DNA of 64,000 bases from JAXDAY01 sp034679345 (GTDB lineage Bacteria > Eisenbacteria > RBG-16-71-46 > CAIMUX01 > VGJL01): assembly GCA_034679345.1 (NCBI GenBank), contig JAXDAY010000013.1, positions 62,001 to 126,000 on the forward strand. The letters run 5' to 3'. Of this stretch, positions 16,985 to 25,126 are shown in pieces; within the stretch, counting starts at the first letter, position 1; every line of letters begins with the position of its first letter. The notes under the pieces are model-generated. The model was not told the origin of the DNA, did not search any database, and saw nothing but the letters and a program-made list of their open reading frames with translations. The position numbers and the translations under genes were made by a program.

Positions 16985-18067
16985 ATGGCTCAAGCGAATT
17001 CCGACACCGGCCGCGCGCCGACCGAGATCTACGGTCTTCATCCGACTGAGATCGCGGCCCTCCCCCAGCTCGCCGGGGAGCCGCCCTATCGCGCTCGCCA
17101 GGTCGCCCAATGGCTCTACGGACGCGGCGCCTCGAAGTTCTCCGAGATGACCAATCTGACCAAGGAAGTCCGTCGACGGCTGGAGGAGGGGTGCTCGATC
17201 GGGCGACTTCGCCCCGCCGAGGCGCGGGAAGCCCCGGACGGCTCAGCGGTCAAGTACCTCTTCCGGATCCCCGACACAGGTTCCATCGAAGCGGTCTGGA
17301 TCCGCGATGCCAGGCGCGACACGCTCTGCATCTCCTCGCAGGCGGGATGCGCGTACGGTTGCACCTTCTGCGCCACAGCATCGATGAGAGCGGGGCGAAA
17401 CCTCACATCCGGAGAAATCGTGGGGCAGGTCGCGGCGCTTCGCGTGGAGCTGGCGAGGGCGGGGGGAAAGGAGATCCACAACCTGGTCTTCATGGGGATG
17501 GGCGAGCCTTTGGCCAACTACGACTCCGTCGTCCGGGCTCTCCGAATCCTGACGGAAGAGCCGGGATTCGGGGTCGCCGCGCGCCGGATTACCGTCTCGA
17601 CGGTGGGGCTCGAACCGGAGATCCGGAGACTCGCGCGCGAACCGATCGGAGTCCGGCTGGCCTTCAGCCTGAATGCGACGACCGACGACTTGCGTTCCCG
17701 GCTCATGCCGGTCAATCGCAAGTACCCATTCCGGGATGTCTTCCGTGCCCTCAGGGAGTATCAGGCGGTCAAGGGAGTGCCTGTCACCCTCGAGTACGTT
17801 CTCCTGAAGGGCGTGAATGACTCGCCCGAGGACGCTCACCGGCTGGCGCGCTTCGCGCGGAGCCTCCAGTGCAAGGTGAATCTCATCGCCTACAATCCCC
17901 ACGCCTTCGCGCCGTATGCTCCGGCTTCCGACGAGGAGATCGAGGAGTTCCGCCGCCAGATGCTCCCCGCCGCGATGACGACGGTGACGGTGCGCTGGAG
18001 CAAGGGCCGGGAGATCCAGGCCGCATGCGGGCAGCTCGCGACGGGGGCAAGTGGAGAGGTCTCCTGA
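16985..18067 (+). CDS. rlmN: Dual-specificity rRNA/tRNA methyltransferase RlmN
   Basis: A 360-residue radical SAM enzyme that methylates C2 of A2503 in 23S rRNA and A37 in some tRNAs. The [4Fe-4S] motif CX3CX2C is 'CAYGCTFC'. 'VFMGMGEPLANYD', 'RRITVSTVGLEP', 'LAFSLNATTDD' and 'VLLKGVNDS' follow. The resolving, self-methylated cysteine is in 'IQAACGQLA' near the C-terminus. RlmN is favoured over Cfr by the GEPLANYD and NRKYPF blocks. It is convergent with the HExxH protein gene, 19 bases away. Confidence 0.94.
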   Translation: MAQANSDTGRAPTEIYGLHPTEIAALPQLAGEPPYRARQVAQWLYGRGASKFSEMTNLTKEVRRRLEEGCSIGRLRPAEAREAPDGSAVKYLFRIPDTGSIEAVWIRDARRDTLCISSQAGCAYGCTFCATASMRAGRNLTSGEIVGQVAALRVELARAGGKEIHNLVFMGMGEPLANYDSVVRALRILTEEPGFGVAARRITVSTVGLEPEIRRLAREPIGVRLAFSLNATTDDLRSRLMPVNRKYPFRDVFRALREYQAVKGVPVTLEYVLLKGVNDSPEDAHRLARFARSLQCKVNLIAYNPHAFAPYAPASDEEIEEFRRQMLPAAMTTVTVRWSKGREIQAACGQLATGASGEVS

Positions 18068-18086
18068 GCGATTCCCCTTCGCGGGA

Positions 18087-19094
18087 TCAGGGGAGGAGTC
18101 GCACCGATACGGTGCGCGTCGCCGTCCCCGCTTCGATCCTGCAGAAGTAGACGCCGGCGGGGAGCGTCCGATCCTGCGCGCCCAGCCCGCCCCAGTCGAG
18201 AGAGATGGTCCCGTCGGCCTCGGGCCGGAGAGGCTCGAAGCGGCGCACGGAGCGGCCGGTGACATCGAAGAGCTCGATGGCGGTCGCCTCCACCGACGGG
18301 GTCAGACGGAATCGCAGAGTGCCGCAGTCGCGGCAGGGGTTCGGGTAGGCGATCGCGGCGGCCATCGTCGCTTCGACCGGCGCGCCGATCAGGCGGAGGA
18401 AATAGTCGCGCAAGCCCGGGATCCGATCCGGAGCCGGCAGATCCGAGTTCTCGATCGCGTCGGGGACGCTCTCGATCCGAGCGCCGAAGAAGTAGCGGAA
18501 GTCCTCGGCGAAGATCTCGTGGGGCCGGTCACGGTGGACTGCGTCCTCGTGGAAGCGCGCAGTGTCCTGGATGCCTCGAATCTCCCTGTACTCCGCCCAG
18601 CCGGCCACATCCTCGTCGGGCAGGTAAGTGCGGTGGATCAGGTGTCCGAGCTCGTGCGAGACGAGGTAGTGGATCTGCCGGTCGGAAAGCTTCCGCACGC
18701 CTGGCGATAGATAGATCGCCCGACCGTCCGCCCAGGAGGTGAGGGGGCTGACGACGGGGTAGGGAAGAAGGTAGGTCTCGAATGCCAGGCGACTGGTGAA
18801 CCGCACGTCGGCGCCTTCGAGAGCGGCAAGGGCCGCATCGAGCGCGACCGGGTGGAAGGCGCCATCGCCGGGATTGGCGATCAGGGGATCCGTCGGGGAT
18901 GTGACGAAGGGGCGGAGCATGCCCCACTCGTCCACCAGGCAGAGGGCGCCGGCGGCATCCGTCCGGGTGCGTTCCGCCAGCACATCCTCTGGAGCGAGGA
19001 TGCGGATTCCGAGGGGCAGGCCGGGAGCGGGCGCCGCGGAGATCCCAAGGATCAGTCCGACCAGGAGAAGGGGCCTTCGGACGCTGGATCTCAA
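18087..19094 (-). CDS. Exported HExxH protein with C-terminal FlgD/T9SS-like tail
   Basis: A 335-residue product starting at TTG 19094. GGAGG six bases upstream and an immediate signal peptide ('LLLVGLILGIS') favour this start; the frame is open to 19202. 'VSHELGHLIHRTY' (about residues 190-202) is an HExxH metallopeptidase motif, with an acidic third-ligand candidate in 'EDFRYFFG'. The last 90 residues are a FlgD-like module: 'YPNPCRDCGTLRF', 'LFDVTGRSVRRF' and 'LPAGVYFCRIE'. It may be a secreted zinc peptidase, though no exact family is recognised. A promoter of TTGCGC-17-TAGACT type lies at 19147-19175. Confidence 0.72.
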   Translation of the reverse strand: MRSSVRRPLLLVGLILGISAAPAPGLPLGIRILAPEDVLAERTRTDAAGALCLVDEWGMLRPFVTSPTDPLIANPGDGAFHPVALDAALAALEGADVRFTSRLAFETYLLPYPVVSPLTSWADGRAIYLSPGVRKLSDRQIHYLVSHELGHLIHRTYLPDEDVAGWAEYREIRGIQDTARFHEDAVHRDRPHEIFAEDFRYFFGARIESVPDAIENSDLPAPDRIPGLRDYFLRLIGAPVEATMAAAIAYPNPCRDCGTLRFRLTPSVEATAIELFDVTGRSVRRFEPLRPEADGTISLDWGGLGAQDRTLPAGVYFCRIEAGTATRTVSVRLLP

Positions 19095-19146
19095 TCGCCA
19101 CCTCCAGGGCACATACCGTGCCTTGACGTCACCTTTTGTTGACACA

Positions 19147-19175
19147 AGTCTAGCAGGCGACTTCGGATGGCGCAA
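19147..19175 (-). promoter_or_regulatory. Sigma-70-type promoter for the HExxH protein
   Basis: On the minus strand TTGCGC, 17 bases, TAGACT. The -10 lies about 50 bases before the TTG start, which has its own ribosome binding site. Confidence 0.5.
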
Positions 19176-19294
19176 GAGCCAGTTGTATCGACGAATAAAC
19201 ACGATCTGACTGCAGGTTACGGACGCGGGCGGTCAGCGGAAGGCCCCGATGGGGTGCGCCACCGGGGCCGTTCGTCTGGCACGGATCTGGGGTC

Positions 19295-20380
19295 CTAGGG
19301 GGTCGGGGTTGGGGAAGGAGGGGTCGCCTCTGTCACAGTAGGGGCCGGGACGGGCTCGGCATTCGGGGCCTGCCTGCCGAACCGCGAGATGATGAGTCCG
19401 CCGAATCCCACGGTAATCAGGACGAACCAAGCGGTCTTGCCGATGGCGCGGATCGAGCCGCCGATCACCGAGCCTCCGTCCCCCGCGATATCGAGGAGTC
19501 GGCCGATGAGCTGCAGAAGGAAGAGCACCGCGAGGCCGCCGAGAAGGGTCCAGGACCAGCCCTTGGCGTCCGACACGGGACGGCGGATCAGCACTTCGCC
19601 AAGGAGGCTCACCGTGACGGCGCCGCCAGCCGCGAGCGCGACCAGGAAGAGGAAGAAACCAGGCACGGCCGCGAGGATCCCGATACAGGTGATGACGAGA
19701 AGCGCCAGACCCGTCAGGACGGCCACGATGCCGGCAAGTCCGACCACGAGGGAGAGCCAGAAGCGCGAACGCGCGGTCTCGCGTATGACCGTCATCCGTC
19801 GGGGGAAGGCGAGGTAGAGGACCAGCCCGACCAAGAAGAAGCCGATCAGCTTCAGGAAGTCCCACCAGATCTTGATCCCGGCGAATCCATCCTCGTCCCT
19901 GGCTCCCACGCGCCCCATGAACCGGCCGATCTCCTTGGGGACGAATCCCATGCTCACGTTCTGCCCGAGAACGGTGGCGCCTTCCTCCTGATCGAGGTTG
20001 CCTCCGATGGTGACGACATCCCCGACGACCGTGCTTCCGGCTTTGAGCGACACGGGACCGCCGATGGCGACGACATCCCCCTCGACCTTCCCGTAAACGG
20101 TGATCGGCCCGCCGACGGCGACGACGTCTCCCTCGACCACTTCATCGGCCTCGATCTCGATCGGCTCACCCATCCGCACGACATCCCGGCTCGTCTCCCC
20201 CGCCGCCTCAACCTCCACCACGTCGCCGGTGGAATCGCCGGCCTCGATGGAGATGCTGACGCTGGGATCGGCCGTGGCGAGAGGAGCCAGCAGGGTCGTC
20301 GCGAGGGCGATCGGAAGGAGGCCGGAGAGCAGGAGCAGGCGCCGCCTCGCGGGCCAACGAGTGAAGCTAGTATTTCGCAC
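19295..20380 (-). CDS. Exported bactofilin-like / polymer-forming domain fused to membrane segments
   Basis: A 361-residue protein with a signal peptide (about residues 15-38). It has a repetitive beta region (about 60-135) in which 'EGDVVAVGGPI', 'EGDVVAIGGPV' and 'VGDVVTIGG' recur with regular spacing, like the beta-helix rungs of bactofilins. Four or five hydrophobic helices follow (about 170-320), then a Pro/Thr-rich tail. It begins 14 bases inside the anti-sigma gene, so it is the third gene of the ECF operon. A cell-envelope stress output regulated by the sigma factor is plausible. Confidence 0.8.
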   Translation of the reverse strand: MRNTSFTRWPARRRLLLLSGLLPIALATTLLAPLATADPSVSISIEAGDSTGDVVEVEAAGETSRDVVRMGEPIEIEADEVVEGDVVAVGGPITVYGKVEGDVVAIGGPVSLKAGSTVVGDVVTIGGNLDQEEGATVLGQNVSMGFVPKEIGRFMGRVGARDEDGFAGIKIWWDFLKLIGFFLVGLVLYLAFPRRMTVIRETARSRFWLSLVVGLAGIVAVLTGLALLVITCIGILAAVPGFFLFLVALAAGGAVTVSLLGEVLIRRPVSDAKGWSWTLLGGLAVLFLLQLIGRLLDIAGDGGSVIGGSIRAIGKTAWFVLITVGFGGLIISRFGRQAPNAEPVPAPTVTEATPPSPTPTP

Positions 20381-20972
20381 TGCCGTACTTCTCCTTTCGG
20401 ATCTGCCCGAGAAGCCTGCCCAAGAGCAGGACAGTCGCCAGGCTCAGAACGAAGGTCCCGGAGGTGGTGCGGTCGGATACGGTGAGAAGCGCCTCGCCCA
20501 CCACGCGGCCGAGCGCCTCGAGCCGGACCACCGCGTCGACGATCAGCCGCAGGAAGACCGCCACCTCGGATGACTTGCTGAGAAGGTCCCGGACCATCGC
20601 GACGAGCCCCGTCGCGAACTCCGTAGCGAAATCGCCGGTCAGCCGACCGATGGCGAGCAGGACCGGACGATGGAAGACGGCCATCAGGAGCCCGAGCATC
20701 GCAAGGGTGCCCATCGCGAGCGCGGGCGCCCTGCGGTAGCGGGCGAGGGAGACCGGAGCGGGCCCGAGGCGCGAGAGAACCGCGTCGGCGATCCCCCCGG
20801 GGACCGGCGGGAACGGGAGCAGGGTCAGCTCACGAAACAGCCGACGATACTGCTCCGCCTTCCTCCGACAGGCCGGGCAGGAGGAAATGTGGCGCTCCGC
20901 CTCGTCCCTCTCGGCCAGCGGTAGGGACTCCAGGATGAGGTCCTGAATCCGGTTCTCGTCGCAGCCGTTCAT
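20367..20972 (-). CDS. Anti-sigma factor, zinc-finger (zf-HC2) type
   Basis: A 201-residue protein. The N-terminal 'HISSCPACRRKAEQYR' gives the H-x3-C-x2-C zinc-binding anti-sigma motif (about residues 28-44). Hydrophobic helices near residues 85-105 and 175-190 place it in the inner membrane. The ATG directly follows the stop of the ECF sigma gene. It probably binds and inhibits that sigma factor until a membrane signal releases it. Confidence 0.85.
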   Translation of the reverse strand: MNGCDENRIQDLILESLPLAERDEAERHISSCPACRRKAEQYRRLFRELTLLPFPPVPGGIADAVLSRLGPAPVSLARYRRAPALAMGTLAMLGLLMAVFHRPVLLAIGRLTGDFATEFATGLVAMVRDLLSKSSEVAVFLRLIVDAVVRLEALGRVVGEALLTVSDRTTSGTFVLSLATVLLLGRLLGQIRKEKYGSAKY

Positions 20973-21578
20973 CTAGAAATCTCCATCCGGCGATCCGTCA
21001 GGCGAAACGATGCGGAGCCACAGATCGCGGAGCCGATGGTGGGCCCGATGGAGCCGCGCCTTGACCGTCCCCAGCGGGATTTCGAGGAGTTCCGCAATTT
21101 CCTCATAGCTGAGCTGCTCCCGGTGCCGCAGGTGGATGACCATCCGGTAGTCGTCGGGGAGCATCTCCACGATCTTGCCGAGCCGTTCCGATAGCCAGGT
21201 CTGCTCGTGCCTCTCGTCGGGCAGCTCTCGGGGATCCACCAGGATCGGGGCGCGCCACTGCGTCGCGTCGTCCTCGTCCACGTCGATCGAGACGGTCCGA
21301 ACGCGGCGCCGACGGAGGTGGTCGATCGCGAGATTCGATGCGATCCGGAAGATCCAGTTGCGAAAGGGACGGGCGATATCGAAACGGTCGAGGGTTCTGA
21401 GGGTCCGCACGAAGGTCTCCTGGGTGAGATCCCTCGCGTCCTCGATGTTTCCGGTGAGTCTCCAGACGAGGTGAAAGACCGGCCCCTCGTACAGGCCCAC
21501 GAGCTGTCGAATCGCATCCGAGTCACCCTCCCTGCACCGGAGGATGAGGGCCGCTTCATCTCGCTGGCCGTCATCCAT
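20973..21578 (-). CDS. ECF-type RNA polymerase sigma factor
   Basis: A 201-residue sigma-70 family protein. Region 2 includes 'DARDLTQETFVRTLRTLDRFD' and 'FRNWIFRIASNLAIDHLRRRR'. Region 4 has 'LPDDYRMVIHLRHREQLSYEEIAE' leading to 'IPLGTVKARLHRAHHRLR', the -35-binding helix-turn-helix. A short linker separates them, as in ECF sigma factors. It is followed immediately by its anti-sigma gene and then by the bactofilin-like membrane protein. The promoter at 21687-21715 looks like a housekeeping sigma-70 promoter rather than an ECF autoregulated one. Confidence 0.93.
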   Translation of the reverse strand: MDDGQRDEAALILRCREGDSDAIRQLVGLYEGPVFHLVWRLTGNIEDARDLTQETFVRTLRTLDRFDIARPFRNWIFRIASNLAIDHLRRRRVRTVSIDVDEDDATQWRAPILVDPRELPDERHEQTWLSERLGKIVEMLPDDYRMVIHLRHREQLSYEEIAELLEIPLGTVKARLHRAHHRLRDLWLRIVSPDGSPDGDF

Positions 21579-21686
21579 TCCGTACTCCTCGAACCTGGGC
21601 GCCTTTACGGCCCCGGGCGACGGAGGGTTTCACGCGATCGAAGGCCTGGGGTACGTCCTCCCGCCTGGGTGGAGGACCGACCCGGA

Positions 21687-21715
21687 AGCTAACCGGCAAG
21701 TGGCGATGCGTCAAG
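21687..21715 (-). promoter_or_regulatory. Promoter for the ECF sigma operon
   Basis: On the minus strand TTGACG, 17 bases, TAGCTT. Its -35 box is the left arm of an inverted repeat shared with the eno promoter. The start codon is about 100 bases downstream. Confidence 0.6.
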
Positions 21716-21726
21716 GGGATCCCGCT

Positions 21727-21756
21727 TGACGCACCGCAGCGGGAGGGTCTAGCTTG
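21727..21756 (+). promoter_or_regulatory. Promoter for eno
   Basis: TTGACG, 18 bases, TAGCTT on the plus strand. It uses the same two hexamers as the divergent ECF promoter. The two -35 boxes face away from each other with 11 bases between them, so polymerases at both sites would compete. Confidence 0.6.
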
Positions 21757-21789
21757 CGTGGGGCAACCATCACAGGTTTCGATCCTTGA

Positions 21790-23079
<1,290 letters not shown>

Positions 23080-23117
23080 GGTCTCGTTCGGACTGGCGGG
23101 CAGAGTCGGGGGAAGCC

Positions 23118-23507
23118 ATGCCTTCGCTACACGATCCTTGGTCGCAGCCGGAGCGGACGCCGCGCCGCGGGAAGGGGCGGGACTGGCAAGCGGGAAGGGA
23201 TCGGATCTTCAACATCATGATCGGGGCGCTGGTCGTCGTGGGGATCTACACGATCGTCGCTGGGGATCAGGGGATCCTGCCCCGCCGGGCGCTCGCGCTG
23301 AAGGAGGCGCGCCTCAACGAGGAGATCCTGGCGGCGGAGCGCAGGCTACATGCGCTCGAGCGCGACTGGGATGACTTGCAGAGGACCCGGGAGCTGCGGG
23401 CGCGCACCGAGTACAACATGGTGCGCCCGAACGAGATCATCTACGAGATCGCCCCGGCCGACAGCGCCACGTGGCCGAGGCTTGGATCATCCCCCGGAGA
23501 GCCATGA
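23118..23507 (+). CDS. FtsB/DivIC-like septum formation initiator protein
   Basis: A 129-residue bitopic membrane protein. A basic cytoplasmic N-terminus is followed by one transmembrane helix ('IMIGALVVVGIYTIVAG', about residues 33-50). A coiled coil (about 60-95) comes next, then a short region with 'MVRPNEIIYEI', which matches the 'A(R)E..GMV.PGE..Y' element of the FtsB/DivIC family. FtsB bridges FtsL and FtsQ in the divisome. Position directly after eno supports the call. Confidence 0.82.
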   Translation: MPSLHDPWSQPERTPRRGKGRDWQAGRDRIFNIMIGALVVVGIYTIVAGDQGILPRRALALKEARLNEEILAAERRLHALERDWDDLQRTRELRARTEYNMVRPNEIIYEIAPADSATWPRLGSSPGEP

Positions 23508-23527
23508 GGCCAGGAAGGTCAGCGACC

Positions 23528-23556
23528 TTGACATGCGCGGCCGAGGCGTCTAGATT
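23528..23556 (+). promoter_or_regulatory. Consensus sigma-70 promoter for the initiator tRNA
   Basis: A perfect TTGACA at 23528-23533, a 17-base spacer and TAGATT at 23551-23556. The predicted start is only a few bases before the mature tRNA 5' end at 23567, so the 5' leader is very short. Confidence 0.85.
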
Positions 23557-23562
23557 CACGAC

Positions 23563-23643
<81 letters not shown>

Positions 23644-23654
23644 TATTGAAAGAG

Positions 23655-23689
23655 CTCCCGGTGCCAAGATGTTCTGGCACCGGGAGTTT
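23655..23689 (+). terminator. Rho-independent terminator after the tRNA
   Basis: A perfect 12-bp inverted repeat (CTCCCGGTGCCA with its complement at 23675-23686) around an 8-base loop is followed by TTT. It ends the single-tRNA transcript before the flavoprotein gene. Confidence 0.85.
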
Positions 23690-23807
23690 CTGCATTCGGG
23701 GCGGATTCCGTTGATCGGCTGTGGTATGAATCCCGTGAACTCGGCCGCGCGGCTTTGCACGCCGCCGCCAAGTGACAACAGAAGAGGCCGCGGTGGAGGT
23801 CTCTCCT

Positions 23808-25046
23808 ATGATGTCCGATCATTCTGAAACCCCGGCCGGGCCGCCCCACGTCAACCAGCCGACCGGCCCTGCCTGGACCGATGAAACTCTCATCGCGCAA
23901 GCGCGCTCTCTTGAGCCGATCATTCGCCAGCATGTGGAGACCACCGAGCGCGAACGCCGGCTCGCGCGTCCCGTCCTGCAGGCGATGCGGGAGGCGGGGC
24001 TCTTCCGGATGTTCACTCCGCGGGCGTTGGGCGGGCTGGAGGCGGATCCGCTGACCGTCGCGCGCGTCGTCGAGGAGATCGCGAGCTTCGACAGCGCGGC
24101 GGCGTGGGCCCTGCAAGCGAGCACCGCCGGTTCGTGGTGGGCGGGGCACTTTCCGGAGAGCGGCATCGCCGAGCTGTACGCCGAAGGCCCCGATCTCCTC
24201 ATGGCCGCCTCTTTCAGCCCGCCGCATCGCGCCGAGTCGGTCCCCGGAGGTTATCGATTCACCGGCCGAGGGCCCCTCGCCAGCACGATTCACGATTCGC
24301 CGTGGGTCTTCTTGAGCGGCATCGTCTTCGATGGCGAGCAGGCGCGCACGACCTCGTTTGGCCCGGTCGTGGTCGGGCTCGCTCTGCGCACGAGCGAGGT
24401 GCAGATCATCGACACCTGGCGGTCGCTCGGCATGCGCGGCACGGACAGCAATGATGTCGCTGCCGATGGCGTGTTCGTCCCCGAGGCCCGGAGCTTCATC
24501 GTCGCCCCCGTCTACGAACCCTCGCCGCAGTTCGCCGGGCCGCTCTACCGGCTCCCGGCATTGCTGGCAACGGACGTCATCATCGCCCCGGTCGCCCTCG
24601 CCATCGCGCGCGGCGCCATTGACGCGCTTCGCGAAATCGTCGACCGCAAGACGCCGCTCGGCGCGACGAAGACCATTCGGCACCGGCCCGCGGTGCAGTT
24701 CGCGTTGGCCGATGCCGAGGCTCAACTGCGCGCGGCACGTCTCCTATTCTATGAGGCGCTCGCCGCGACGTGGCAGCGCGCCCTCGCGAACCAGTCGCCG
24801 ACGCTCGAACAGCGCGCCGACCTGATGCTCGCCTGCGCGCATGCCGTGCGCGTGTCGGCGCACGTGGCGGATCTGATGCATCGGATGGGCGGCACAAACG
24901 GGATTTACGAACGCAGCCGGCTGGAGCGGCACTTCCGCGATGCGCAGACGGTGCGGCATCATGGGTTTCTATCGGAGGCACGCCTGGAGACCGTGGGACA
25001 GGTGTATCTGGGAATCGAGCCCGAGTTTGGATTCGTCGCCTTTTGA
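23808..25046 (+). CDS. Acyl-CoA dehydrogenase-fold flavoprotein (class D monooxygenase-like)
   Basis: A 412-residue soluble protein with the three-part acyl-CoA dehydrogenase architecture. The N-terminal helical domain has 'LRPVLQAMREAGLFRMFTPRALGG'-like content. The middle beta domain has 'GGYRFTGRGPLAST' and 'DTWRSLGMRGTDSNDV'. The C-terminal helical domain has 'MHRMGGTNGIYERSRLERHFRDAQ'. This pattern fits DszC/HpaB-type flavin monooxygenases and related dehydrogenases better than a true acyl-CoA dehydrogenase. GGAGG precedes ATG 23808; an upstream in-frame GTG at 23772 is less likely. It stands alone between the tRNA and an unrelated gene, so its substrate is unknown and it may be an acquired gene. 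Confidence 0.8.
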   Translation: MMSDHSETPAGPPHVNQPTGPAWTDETLIAQARSLEPIIRQHVETTERERRLARPVLQAMREAGLFRMFTPRALGGLEADPLTVARVVEEIASFDSAAAWALQASTAGSWWAGHFPESGIAELYAEGPDLLMAASFSPPHRAESVPGGYRFTGRGPLASTIHDSPWVFLSGIVFDGEQARTTSFGPVVVGLALRTSEVQIIDTWRSLGMRGTDSNDVAADGVFVPEARSFIVAPVYEPSPQFAGPLYRLPALLATDVIIAPVALAIARGAIDALREIVDRKTPLGATKTIRHRPAVQFALADAEAQLRAARLLFYEALAATWQRALANQSPTLEQRADLMLACAHAVRVSAHVADLMHRMGGTNGIYERSRLERHFRDAQTVRHHGFLSEARLETVGQVYLGIEPEFGFVAF

Positions 25047-25126
25047 GCATGCGTATCGGCCTGCCCACGGTGAGCGATCCCAGACGAGAATCGACGAGGG
25101 CGTGAGATCCGGACGGCAGAGGGAAG

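Noticed and set aside
19242..19269. Terminator after the bactofilin-like gene
   Set aside because: A 7-bp GC stem exists, but the loop is long and no T-tract follows on the relevant strand.
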